Of a stretch of DNA of 64,000 nt, positions 53,904 through 62,287 are shown in pieces (positions within the stretch are counted from its first letter, which is position 1; each line of letters starts with the position of its first letter). The notes under the pieces were generated by a model. The model was given only the letters and a program-made list of their open reading frames with translations. It ran no database searches and was not told where the DNA came from. A program made the position numbers and the translations under genes. The stretch lies in contig JAAZMZ010000023.1 of NCBI GenBank assembly GCA_012798535.1, positions 93,344-157,343 of the forward strand, read 5' to 3'. Origin of the DNA: Leptolinea sp. (lineage in GTDB: Bacteria > Chloroflexota > Anaerolineae > Anaerolineales > Anaerolineaceae).

Positions 53904-55151
53904 ATGAATGAAGCACTTTCGGATAAACTGCGCTCACTTGGTGTGAAAACAGGTGCGAAAGATATTCTTCCACCCCGTTCTGATACAAACGGAATACAGA
54001 ATATTGTTGATGGAAATTTCCTAGATTCGGATTATGGACCAATTTTTACTAAAGAAACTTTATGTGTTAATGCCTATACGCATGGTTCCGTATTTTTCAA
54101 AATTTCACCTGTAACTTCACGCTTCACGCGTTGGGCAGATCCAACACTTGACCCTTCCAGCATTGATCTATCAACTACCATCTTTTTGGATACCGAGACT
54201 ACCGGATTAGCCGGCGGAACCGGTACCATCCCTTTCATGGTTGGATTGGGCCGTTTTACATCACAGGGTTTTCTTGTAACCCAGTTTTTCATGCGCGATC
54301 CCGCCGAAGAACGCGCGCTCCTGGATATCTTATCCCGCTTTCTTGCCGGCGCCCGTACCATTGTCACCTACAATGGTAAAGCTTTCGATATACCCATTTT
54401 GAAAACCCGATATGTTCTAAACAATCTTCCTTCTCCGTTGAATATGCTGGCGCATTTTGATCTACTCCCCCTGTCCCGTCGTTTATGGAAACGACGCCTG
54501 GAGAACCGCAGTCTCAAGGATATCGAATCTGAAATCATTGGTTTTTCTCGGGATCAGATCGAAGTTCCCGGATGGGAAATTCCGATCCTGTATTTTAATT
54601 TCTTACGTACCGGCGATGCCCGCCCGTTAGCGGGAGTTTTTTATCATAATGTCATTGATATTCAATCTCTGGCTGCCATTTTCTTGCTTATGAACAAGTG
54701 GTCAGAAAACCCATCAGGTGTAACAACCCTTGAACCTGTTGACGCACTCAGTCTCGCGTTTCTGATCGAGGATACGGGTGAAACCGCGGCGGCCGCCGAT
54801 TTATACGAACACCTTCTTTCGGTTGATCTTCCGGTACACTATCATACAGAATTGCAGCTGCGATACGCGAGGATATTAAAGCGTAGTGGACGATATGACC
54901 GTGCTGCTGAAGTCCTTTTTTCCGACGAACTTCATACAGAACTCCAGGTGATGATCCAGCTGGCAAAAGTGCTGGAGCATCAACAACGGAACTACCCCGA
55001 TGCTTTGGAGTGGACGAGAAAGGCTCAAAATTTATTATCGGAAACCTCACCATCAATCTCTCCTTCAGAAGCACAAAAAATGAAGAACGATCTTCAAAAA
55101 CGTTATACCCGGCTGAAGGGAAAAATTGAAAACGACACCGCCCATGAATGA
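53904..55151 (+). CDS. mrfB: MrfB/YprB-type exonuclease
   Basis: A 415-aa DEDD exonuclease (RNase H fold): FLDTETTGLAGGTGT holds the first Asp-Glu, TYNGKAFDIPILK the second Asp and HNVIDIQSL the last Asp. A helical repeat C-terminus follows (about 270-400), like the TPR part of YprB. The start is the ATG at 53904, 5 nt after the helicase; an earlier TTG at 53880 is less likely. The pair forms the known mrfAB arrangement, so mitomycin-type DNA damage repair is inferred. Confidence 0.9.
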   Translation: MNEALSDKLRSLGVKTGAKDILPPRSDTNGIQNIVDGNFLDSDYGPIFTKETLCVNAYTHGSVFFKISPVTSRFTRWADPTLDPSSIDLSTTIFLDTETTGLAGGTGTIPFMVGLGRFTSQGFLVTQFFMRDPAEERALLDILSRFLAGARTIVTYNGKAFDIPILKTRYVLNNLPSPLNMLAHFDLLPLSRRLWKRRLENRSLKDIESEIIGFSRDQIEVPGWEIPILYFNFLRTGDARPLAGVFYHNVIDIQSLAAIFLLMNKWSENPSGVTTLEPVDALSLAFLIEDTGETAAAADLYEHLLSVDLPVHYHTELQLRYARILKRSGRYDRAAEVLFSDELHTELQVMIQLAKVLEHQQRNYPDALEWTRKAQNLLSETSPSISPSEAQKMKNDLQKRYTRLKGKIENDTAHE

Positions 55152-55725
55152 AAATTCCTCAAAACAGGTTGCTGAGAAGTGGAATGAAAAATTCTTGAAC
55201 GATTTCCGGTTTCAGGATGTTCCGGTTCGAAAACTGGTCAAACAATTCTCGGAACTTCTTCCCCGTACTGGAATAGCTCTGGAAATAGCCGGTGGTACCG
55301 GAGCAACAACCGATTTTTTGCAGAAACATGGTTTGAAGGTACTTGAAATTGACATAGCTTATCAGGCGCTCCGAAAAGCCGTTACCCGGAATAACGGTGC
55401 CTCCTACATTGTGGCAGATGCTCGATATTTTCCCCTATCTCTGTGCGCCTTTGATGTAATATGTAACTTTTATTTTCTTGAACGTAGCGTTTTTTCTGCA
55501 ATTGTAGAGTTATTGAAACCCGGCGGAATTGTGCTCTTCGAAACCATGACGATCGATATGCTGAGAATCCGTCCTGAAATTTCACCCTCGCACTTGCTGG
55601 CAGCCGGCGAGTTGAAGCAGGCTTTTCCATCATGGAAGATCATTCACTACTACGAAGGTTGGACCGATTCTGAACACGGGCATACGAAATCCATCGCTCA
55701 ACTGGTTGCCCAGAAACCCGTCTAA
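55126..55725 (+). CDS. Class I SAM-dependent methyltransferase, substrate unknown
   Basis: A 199-aa methyltransferase of the TehB/UbiE type: ALEIAGGTGATTDFL is the SAM loop, VLEIDIAYQALRKAV the acidic strand, YIVADARYFPLS and LLKPGGIVLFETM follow. A TTG at 55126 has AAGGGA at good distance; an ATG at 55144 is the alternative start. It overlaps mrfB by 26 nt (or 8), so it is probably the third gene of that unit. A role in repair is not shown. Confidence 0.8.
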   Translation: MKTTPPMNENSSKQVAEKWNEKFLNDFRFQDVPVRKLVKQFSELLPRTGIALEIAGGTGATTDFLQKHGLKVLEIDIAYQALRKAVTRNNGASYIVADARYFPLSLCAFDVICNFYFLERSVFSAIVELLKPGGIVLFETMTIDMLRIRPEISPSHLLAAGELKQAFPSWKIIHYYEGWTDSEHGHTKSIAQLVAQKPV

Positions 55726-55735
55726 TTAGTATAAT
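55706..55735 (+). promoter_or_regulatory. Promoter placed for a leaderless message of the DUF2007 gene
   Basis: TTGCCC (55706-55711), an 18-bp spacer and TATAAT (55730-55735). A start 7 nt after the -10 falls on the A of the ATG at 55742, and no ribosome site precedes that ATG. Confidence 0.5.
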
Positions 55736-55741
55736 GAGCCA

Positions 55742-56014
55742 ATGGCAGAAAAAGAGTGGATACACATTTATACCGCCTATGGGCACTTAGACGCGGCTAT
55801 GATGGTGGATTTTTTATCGGCCAACGGTATTGAAGCCACATCCATGCAGGAAAGCCTGGGAACGGTTTACGGCCTTACTGTCGGTCCTCTGGGCGAAGCA
55901 AAGATATTTGTTCCGGAAAAAGACAAAGATGCAGCGCTGGATCTTATCAAACAAATGGAACAAGGCAAGCTTGAACTGCCAGAAAACAATTCATCATTTC
56001 CGGCGGACGAATAA
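55742..56014 (+). CDS. DUF2007 family small protein
   Basis: A 90-aa soluble protein with the DUF2007 pattern: an N-terminal strand, AMMVDFLSANGIEAT, YGLTVGPLGEAKIFVPEKD and DALDL-like helix. Such proteins are called putative signal transducers, with no proved function. It has no ribosome site; the promoter just upstream predicts a leaderless transcript. Convergent with the aminotransferase gene two bases away. Confidence 0.8.
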   Translation: MAEKEWIHIYTAYGHLDAAMMVDFLSANGIEATSMQESLGTVYGLTVGPLGEAKIFVPEKDKDAALDLIKQMEQGKLELPENNSSFPADE

Positions 56015-56016
56015 GA

Positions 56017-56865
56017 CTAGATCGGACGCAGTTCCTTCTTCAACCAGAGCAGATAATCTGATCTAATCTGCCGGGTGATCATTCCCGGAATGCCTTCTCC
56101 AACATTCTGATTATCAAATTTTGTCACGGGAAGAACTCCCCGGCTGGCACTGGTAATAAATGCTTCCTCCGCGAAGTTCACTTCATTTCTCGGGTAACCT
56201 GACAATATTGTTTCAAATCCAGCCGCTGCGATGACTTCGAGCACAATCTGCCGCGTGATACCGGGTAATACTCCTTTTTCTGCTGTCCATATTTTTCCTT
56301 CTTTTACGATGAAAATATTGCTGGTCATGCCTTCCAGTAATGTTCCGTCTTTTGCTACCAAAATATATTCATGAATGGAAGCGGGTTTTGTTTTTCTTAA
56401 TTCACTGGTCTGATCGATAAAATTCGTCGCTTTCGCTATTGGATTTTCTCGTTGATAGTCAATCGATTTTACAGCCACTCCATTCTCATAAAGGGATTCG
56501 GGATATGGTGTAAATTTTTCAGCCAGAATATAGACTCTTATTTCACCATTTTCTACAAAAGCACAGTGAATTCTCAACCTGACATCCGATTCAGGGAAAT
56601 AATCAAGCACTTCACAAAGGCCAGACCGCAGACTGTACCGGGGAATTACCACATGTTTTCCCTGCAATTCCGCGGAATGTTCCAACCTGTCAAAATGGTC
56701 TTCCAATCGCAGTGCTCTTTCATGCTCAAATGTTCGTAGAGTGGTATAGACTCCGCCAGATAAATGCTGACTGCCTTCATCCATTGTCCGAGAATTACCT
56801 GTCTCAACCAATTTGAACCGCGTTCCATCTGAGATAAACTGCCAAATACGAGTATTATTTGTCAC
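56017..56865 (-). CDS. Class IV PLP aminotransferase (branched-chain or aminodeoxychorismate lyase type)
   Basis: A 282-aa fold-type IV PLP enzyme: the PLP lysine is in AKATNFIDQT, and LLEGMTSNIFIVKEG, VLPGITRQIVLEV and ITSASRGVLPV are family features. It could be a branched-chain or D-amino acid transaminase or an aminodeoxychorismate lyase. It starts with GTG at 56865 behind AGGG and is the last gene of the molybdenum hydroxylase operon, 4 nt after mocA. Its link to that system is unclear. Confidence 0.82.
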   Translation of the reverse strand: MTNNTRIWQFISDGTRFKLVETGNSRTMDEGSQHLSGGVYTTLRTFEHERALRLEDHFDRLEHSAELQGKHVVIPRYSLRSGLCEVLDYFPESDVRLRIHCAFVENGEIRVYILAEKFTPYPESLYENGVAVKSIDYQRENPIAKATNFIDQTSELRKTKPASIHEYILVAKDGTLLEGMTSNIFIVKEGKIWTAEKGVLPGITRQIVLEVIAAAGFETILSGYPRNEVNFAEEAFITSASRGVLPVTKFDNQNVGEGIPGMITRQIRSDYLLWLKKELRPI

Positions 56866-56869
56866 AATT

Positions 56870-57481
56870 TCACCCTGTCGTACGAATCATCGACTGATAA
56901 TCTTCCGGCGTATCTATATCCTGTGGTGCGTCGCAATCATAATCGAGATAATGAATCTCCCGTTTGTGTCTTTCAAGAAATATTCGAATGGTGTCATTCT
57001 TGTCCAGCGCCATTATTTCTGCCCAGTGCACTCTACCCACCAGCCAAGGATGCCCGCGGCGTTTCCGATAACTCGGGAAAATCAGGGTTCCTTTACTCTG
57101 CGTAGCAGTCATTTTTATATCGGAGACTACGTTGGCCTGTATAGTTGGTTGATCGCCCAGGCAGATCATTGCAAATTCTGCATCCTCGGGAAGGGAGCGT
57201 AAACCCGTTTGTATGGAAACCAGCATTTCTGAGGATTCCGCTTCCGGATTTTCTACAATTGTGACCCTGATATCTCGTTCTGAAGCTGGTAATTCCGGTA
57301 ACCGGATAGGATTGACTATTACATATATTTGATTCACACCCCCATTTACCAGCGTATTTATTACGGAGCCAAGTACTGTAGTTCCTCTCCAGGGTAAATT
57401 CATCTTTGGGGAACCCATTCGGGACGATCTTCCGGCCGCCAGTACTAATCCGCAGATTGTTTTCGGAGTATGAAATTTCAT
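56870..57481 (-). CDS. mocA: MocA-like molybdenum cofactor cytidylyltransferase (stand-alone copy)
   Basis: A 203-aa nucleotidyltransferase: LVLAAGRSSRMGSPKMNLPW is the signature nucleotide loop, ICLGDQPTI and SYRKRRGHPWLV complete the MocA pattern. MocA converts molybdopterin to the cytosine dinucleotide form used by xanthine-dehydrogenase-like hydroxylases. The start overlaps the stop of the YqeC-MocA fusion (ATGA). A second MocA domain is present in that fusion, so the operon has two. Confidence 0.85.
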   Translation of the reverse strand: MKFHTPKTICGLVLAAGRSSRMGSPKMNLPWRGTTVLGSVINTLVNGGVNQIYVIVNPIRLPELPASERDIRVTIVENPEAESSEMLVSIQTGLRSLPEDAEFAMICLGDQPTIQANVVSDIKMTATQSKGTLIFPSYRKRRGHPWLVGRVHWAEIMALDKNDTIRIFLERHKREIHYLDYDCDAPQDIDTPEDYQSMIRTTG

Positions 57482-58830
57482 GTTTGAATTTGCATCAGTC
57501 TTTCATAGTCGGCCTGGGTGTCAACATCCAGAAGAATTGTTTCGTCATACCATGGTATAGATCGAATTGGATATTTCGAAAAAATCATTCTGCCGCCAGA
57601 ATCCCCCTGCAGTTCACTCAGTGCATGATATGTCCTTCTGTCGAACAACACCGGATTTGCCCGGCGTCCACCGGTCTCAGGGAGAATAATGGATGATAGA
57701 GAGGTTGTATGTTCAGCTACCAACTTTCGGATCAAATCAACAGGGATTTGTGGCTGGTCGACGAGCAGAAATACTGCGCCGCCAGTTTTCTTCGGCAGCG
57801 TTTTAATTCCTAACCGTACTGAACTGGATTGACCGTCATTCCAATCCTTGTTCATGATCACCTGTACCGGCAAGTCCTCAACAGCCTGTTTTATTCTATC
57901 GAATTCCTGTCCGGCAATAATATGAACCGGCGAAAGGCCGGCCGTTATGGCATGTAAAGCGCAAATTCGAACAAATGGTATTCCTTTCCATTCGAGTAAA
58001 GGTTTGGGGGTTCCCATGCGCTTTGAATTCCCTGCAGCCAGTATGATGCCGGCAATTTTTTCGGAGACACGCCAAACCTCGTTCTGCCGTTCCGATTCTT
58101 CCTTTTCTTCATCAGGTTTACGCAGGGATGTAGTGATCACCGCATCGAAATGAGTTAGCAATTGAGTCTCAATTGCCAGAAGAGATGATCGGTCACGGAC
58201 AGTATCTGCCTGATTGAGCAATACTGTTCTTCTGGCTGACCGTGGTATATTTTTCAATCCTCCGCGAACATTCAACAGCATCTTTAAAATGGAATTCAAG
58301 GTTACCGGTCTACCGATCTCCAGTCCGGTTAGCGTTGAATAGATTTCCGGCCGGTGAACATTTTCTTCGCTAAGCAACTTGCCGATTGCAGATAAGCCGA
58401 CCGTAACAACCACATGGTTAACCCAGTGAGGTATGGCTGGCTCATGCTCAGCCGGTGCCTTTAACGGCCTATTCTTTGAGCCATCAGATTCCATGAATAG
58501 TGGCGAATTGCTAGTATCGGCCAGAAGCTTCAGATACTCCCAGAGTGAGGGATCAATTCCTTCTAGTTTATTTTCATTTTGAATGTCGCCTGGTCCGGTG
58601 ATGATCGTCGTCTTATGGATTGTCGATGTATGGATTTCTTGTGCATTTGACCAGGTTAAATGTTGTGGAATATTTTTTATCTGATTTTTTCCAATATGAG
58701 TTGTTACTGCAAGTAGAGATTTTTCGGGCCATTCTTCACTCAAGTGAAGCATCGCGCTTGTTTTTCCTCCTGAACCCACAAAGGAAATTTTTGAAGGCGT
58801 GTCTACTCTCAGTGCGTCGATCAGCTTCAT
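57478..58830 (-). CDS. YqeC-MocA fusion protein of the selenium-dependent molybdenum hydroxylase system
   Basis: A 450-aa fusion. Residues about 1-240 match YqeC, an accessory protein of selenium-dependent molybdenum hydroxylases: ISFVGSGGKTSAMLHLSEEW (P-loop-like), FMESDGSKNRPLKAP and VTVGLSAIGKLL. Residues about 255-450 are a MocA nucleotidyltransferase (IILAAGNSKRMGTPKPLLEW, LLVDQPQIP, GGRRANPVLFD). Both ends overlap neighbours by 4 nt (ATGA). The fusion links cofactor maturation steps in one chain. Confidence 0.88.
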   Translation of the reverse strand: MKLIDALRVDTPSKISFVGSGGKTSAMLHLSEEWPEKSLLAVTTHIGKNQIKNIPQHLTWSNAQEIHTSTIHKTTIITGPGDIQNENKLEGIDPSLWEYLKLLADTSNSPLFMESDGSKNRPLKAPAEHEPAIPHWVNHVVVTVGLSAIGKLLSEENVHRPEIYSTLTGLEIGRPVTLNSILKMLLNVRGGLKNIPRSARRTVLLNQADTVRDRSSLLAIETQLLTHFDAVITTSLRKPDEEKEESERQNEVWRVSEKIAGIILAAGNSKRMGTPKPLLEWKGIPFVRICALHAITAGLSPVHIIAGQEFDRIKQAVEDLPVQVIMNKDWNDGQSSSVRLGIKTLPKKTGGAVFLLVDQPQIPVDLIRKLVAEHTTSLSSIILPETGGRRANPVLFDRRTYHALSELQGDSGGRMIFSKYPIRSIPWYDETILLDVDTQADYERLMQIQT

Positions 58831-59645
58831 ATCATTTTTTCTGAACCGAGCATTTCTCTCAGTTCATTTTTTGAAAGGATGGCTTCCAGAACACCTCCCC
58901 CAATAGCCAGAGCCTTATCAGATACAAGCGTGCATAATAATGGATCACAGCGTGGATCCAAATCACCAACTTTTAAGCCTGCAAAAACTACTAGACCGTC
59001 GTGCAACAATCCTCGCACAAGACCTCGAAATGGGGCGCGTATGGCAGTAATATTAATGGTTGCCATTAAATCGCCCTTTTCTAATACATCGCCGATCGAT
59101 ACACGGGTTTTAAAAACACCGGCTTCTGGTGCGCGTAGAACACGTTCATTTTCGAATTCTGCCACCTTTTCCGGAATACCACTGTCTGATTCCGCCGGGT
59201 TATTCCAAAATACTCTGCCCAGATACGGCCCTCGTTTTGTCTCTATCACACAATCACAATTCTCGCCTGGAAAAAATCCTGGTCCAATTCCTATCTTCAA
59301 TGGTGTATCAATCGCGCATATGATGGTCTTTTGTTTCAACATTCGCGCGTCAATGATGGCAGAAATATCCATTTGTGAAATCAGATTTAATTCTTCATCA
59401 ATGATAATGGGAATACCACCGTCCGAAAGACATTTCTCTATGCTGTTTTTATTTGCTACCAACCTTCCTGGAATATCTTCAACAGACACATCTTGTTTGT
59501 AAACAGCCTCTGCAAACGAGACAAATCGACGTACAGCCAGAGGTTGTCGAATTTCAGTGATGATCACTTTTATACCGGACCTGTAAAGGCGCACGGCAAT
59601 TCCACTGGCCAGGTCACCTCCACCGCGAATAATTACACGTAACAT
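58827..59645 (-). CDS. yqeB: YqeB/EF2563-family selenium-dependent molybdenum hydroxylase accessory protein
   Basis: A 272-aa protein with an N-terminal Rossmann-like segment (VIIRGGGDLASGIAVRLYRS), KVIITEIRQPLAVRR and AIGGGVLEAIL at the C-terminus. Comparative genomics links YqeB and YqeC with hydroxylases that carry a labile selenium ligand on molybdenum. It lies between the catalytic subunit and the YqeC-MocA fusion. selD, needed to supply selenophosphate, is not in the window. Confidence 0.87.
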   Translation of the reverse strand: MLRVIIRGGGDLASGIAVRLYRSGIKVIITEIRQPLAVRRFVSFAEAVYKQDVSVEDIPGRLVANKNSIEKCLSDGGIPIIIDEELNLISQMDISAIIDARMLKQKTIICAIDTPLKIGIGPGFFPGENCDCVIETKRGPYLGRVFWNNPAESDSGIPEKVAEFENERVLRAPEAGVFKTRVSIGDVLEKGDLMATINITAIRAPFRGLVRGLLHDGLVVFAGLKVGDLDPRCDPLLCTLVSDKALAIGGGVLEAILSKNELREMLGSEKMI

Positions 59646-59649
59646 TGAT

Positions 59650-61878
59650 TTATCTCTTGATTCTTCCCAATCCCGTTAATACTCTTTCCGGGGTAAGCGG
59701 GAATTCATCAAACCAGACACTGGTCGCATTGTGTACGGCAGAAATCACGGCTGCAGCAAGAGGCAAGTATGGCATTTCTCCCATCCCTCGAGCACCGAAT
59801 GGGCCAATGGGATCAGCATATTCAAGTACCAATGAATTGACCTTCTCAGGAATATCCAGGATAGTCGGTATAAGGTATGTGGAAAAATTCCGAGTTTGAA
59901 CCAGTCCATTTGTTTGAATGAAGTTTTCCAGAATCGCATATCCTGAGGCCTGGATCAGGGCACCTTCCACCTGCCCCTCAACCAGTTGTGGATTTATCGC
60001 TCTTCCTACATCATCTCCACATATGATGTTTAATAGTTCGATCTGACCGGTTTCGGTATCCACTTCGAGCTCAACAACCTCGGCAACATATCCATATGAA
60101 AAATTCGGCTCTGATTTCCCGGTTTCAGGATCATAGGGTGTGGTTTTAGGTGGACGGTAGGTATATGTAGCGATGGCAGGCCGCTCTTCATTTTTCCACT
60201 TCTCCAGTGCTTCTCTGGCAGCTCCCCGAATAGAATTTCCGGCCATAAACGTCATTCGTGAAGCCGACACACTTCCTGAATTCTCGGTATAGGCAGTGTC
60301 TGAAGCAATCAACTCGATCTTTTGTATGGGCAAATCGAGTGATTCCGCTGCCATCTGAACAAATACGGTGTGCGCTCCCTGTCCAACTTCTGCTCCACTG
60401 TGCTTTAAAATTGCCTTTTGGATTACTGTGTCTCCATGCAATTCAATTGTTGCCGTGCATTGTTCCGGGGCTCCAAATGAGAAACCGACATTTTTATATG
60501 CACAGGCAAAGCCATATCCTCGCTTTAATCGATCTCTCTTTCCAACCTTTGAAAACTGTCCGGTCACACGTTCCCAATGATGGTTCGTAAATTGCCATCC
60601 GGCAGAAAGCGCAGTTTTTTCAACCACCTGCCGGATACTGACACCTTTTGGAACGGGTGTACCCACTGATAAGACTGAACCTTCATTCAGTAGATTACGA
60701 AAACGAATTTCCACAGGATCCATACCCAGTGCTTCAGCCAGTTTATTCATTTGACATTCCGCTTCAAAAGCACCCTGCGGCCCGCCAAAACCCCTGAAGG
60801 CTCCGTTGGGTATGTTGTTTGTGAAAACAGCATAGGAATCAACTTTGACGTTTGGAATTTCATAAGGTCCGGTACACATTAATGTCGCATTCCCCAGAAC
60901 TTTTGGAGATGTGTAGACATACGCTCCGGCGTCTGTTTTGATTGTCACTTCGGCTGCAATCACTTTGCCTTCCCTGGTCGCTCCCCAGCGTGCATGCAAA
61001 AAATAAGGATGCCGTTTATGGTGTCCGATTATCGATTCCTCGCGTGACCATATAATCTTTACCGGGCGATCGATACCGCGTTGATGAAGTACCATCGCGC
61101 CCAGCGCTAAAATGATCTGAACCGACATATCTTCACGGCCTCCAAAAGCTCCACCTATGGCCGGGTAAATCACTCTGATTTTTTCTTCGGGAAGACATAA
61201 AGCATGGGCAATTTGTTCTCTATCCTCATGAGTCCATTGTCCACCGACTACAACAACAATCCGACCCTCATCATCAATATAACTGATACCGGCTTCTGGT
61301 TGTAGATACGCGTGTTCCTGTGCCGGAGTGACATAATCATCTTCAATGATCACGGCTGCCTGTTTAAAAGCAGATTCAACATCACCTTTACGAATTCGAT
61401 ACCGGCTGAATATATTACTTTCTTTTTCAGGATGGATTTTTATGGCATCCGGTTTTTCTGCTTCGAAAATATTAGTGAGAACAGGCAGCTCTTCAAATTC
61501 AATTTTTATCAATTTCATGGCAGATTCCGCAATTTCTTCAGTATCTGCAATTACCAACGCTACATGATCCGCGGCAAATCGCACATGATCAGCATAAGGA
61601 TGGTTTGATCCAGTCCCGCACAGTACCGGTTGATCCTTTACTCCGAGACCGTATTCATTCGCCGGAACATCTTTTGCTGTGATGACAGCCAGAACTCCTG
61701 GATAGTTTTCTGCTTTTTCGGTATCGATACTCTTGATAATGGCATGCGGTTTTCCCGAAAAAAGAACTTTCATGTAGGCCTGGTTATCCAAATGGATATC
61801 CCCGGGATACAAAGCTTCGCCTTTAACTTTTGCAGTAGCATCGATTCTCTGTATGGATTTTCCAATGCTTTTATTCAT
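59650..61878 (-). CDS. Xanthine dehydrogenase-family molybdopterin-binding catalytic subunit
   Basis: A 742-aa large subunit that hydroxylates a heterocyclic or aldehyde substrate at the molybdenum centre. Family features: GGAFGGREDMSVQI, AFRGFGGPQGAFEAE, GAEVGQGAHTVFVQMAAESL and the C-terminal GARGMGEMPYLPLA with the likely catalytic Glu. The start is the ATG at 61878 behind AGAGGAAAG; the frame open further upstream overlaps the membrane-protein gene. With YqeB/YqeC present it probably uses the labile-selenium cofactor. Xanthine or another purine or nicotinate-like compound could be the substrate. Confidence 0.92.
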   Translation of the reverse strand: MNKSIGKSIQRIDATAKVKGEALYPGDIHLDNQAYMKVLFSGKPHAIIKSIDTEKAENYPGVLAVITAKDVPANEYGLGVKDQPVLCGTGSNHPYADHVRFAADHVALVIADTEEIAESAMKLIKIEFEELPVLTNIFEAEKPDAIKIHPEKESNIFSRYRIRKGDVESAFKQAAVIIEDDYVTPAQEHAYLQPEAGISYIDDEGRIVVVVGGQWTHEDREQIAHALCLPEEKIRVIYPAIGGAFGGREDMSVQIILALGAMVLHQRGIDRPVKIIWSREESIIGHHKRHPYFLHARWGATREGKVIAAEVTIKTDAGAYVYTSPKVLGNATLMCTGPYEIPNVKVDSYAVFTNNIPNGAFRGFGGPQGAFEAECQMNKLAEALGMDPVEIRFRNLLNEGSVLSVGTPVPKGVSIRQVVEKTALSAGWQFTNHHWERVTGQFSKVGKRDRLKRGYGFACAYKNVGFSFGAPEQCTATIELHGDTVIQKAILKHSGAEVGQGAHTVFVQMAAESLDLPIQKIELIASDTAYTENSGSVSASRMTFMAGNSIRGAAREALEKWKNEERPAIATYTYRPPKTTPYDPETGKSEPNFSYGYVAEVVELEVDTETGQIELLNIICGDDVGRAINPQLVEGQVEGALIQASGYAILENFIQTNGLVQTRNFSTYLIPTILDIPEKVNSLVLEYADPIGPFGARGMGEMPYLPLAAAVISAVHNATSVWFDEFPLTPERVLTGLGRIKR

Positions 61879-61921
61879 CCGGCTTTCCTCTTTGGTAACG
61901 ATCTTGTATTGATTACCTGAA

Positions 61922-62287
61922 TTACCTGGATTTCCTTTTCCCCCGGAATGTCTGCGGAGGAACGTCATATAATCCATATCGCGGGGGGGCAAGTATTCGG
62001 GTGATTATTGCGGTCAGGAGCAAAAATATCGCGTAAAAAATGAACATCAGTACAAGAGTGATGATCGCTTTTACATATAGATAGGGTTCAATATAGGGCG
62101 ATATCAAATCTGCTGGGATCCGAAACCATCCGCGTTTTGAATTTTCATCCAGAATGATCAGCATTCCGATGTATGACAGAATTGGAATGAGAATTCCCAT
62201 AGCGAATCCAATTCCCCTCCAGATTGGATGTATTTCTCGAGATTTTGGTTTTTGTCTACGCGTGTTATAGGATTCGTATTTACTCAT
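61922..62287 (-). CDS. Small membrane protein embedded in the hydroxylase operon, function unknown
   Basis: A 121-aa protein starting at the ATG at 62287, which overlaps the upstream FAD-FeS gene's stop (ATGA). It has a basic N-terminus (NTRRQKPKSREIHP), one hydrophobic stretch near residues 27-47, a second long one near 72-97 and a basic tail, so two or three membrane passes. It does not resemble a known hydroxylase subunit. Coupled translation suggests a tie to the enzyme, for example membrane attachment; this is inference. Confidence 0.75.
   Translation of the reverse strand: MSKYESYNTRRQKPKSREIHPIWRGIGFAMGILIPILSYIGMLIILDENSKRGWFRIPADLISPYIEPYLYVKAIITLVLMFIFYAIFLLLTAIITRILAPPRYGLYDVPPQTFRGKRKSR

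Noticed and set aside
61879..61992. Longer N-terminus of the hydroxylase catalytic subunit
   Set aside because: It would overlap the small membrane-protein gene, and the ATG at 61878 has a good ribosome site and begins the conserved sequence.
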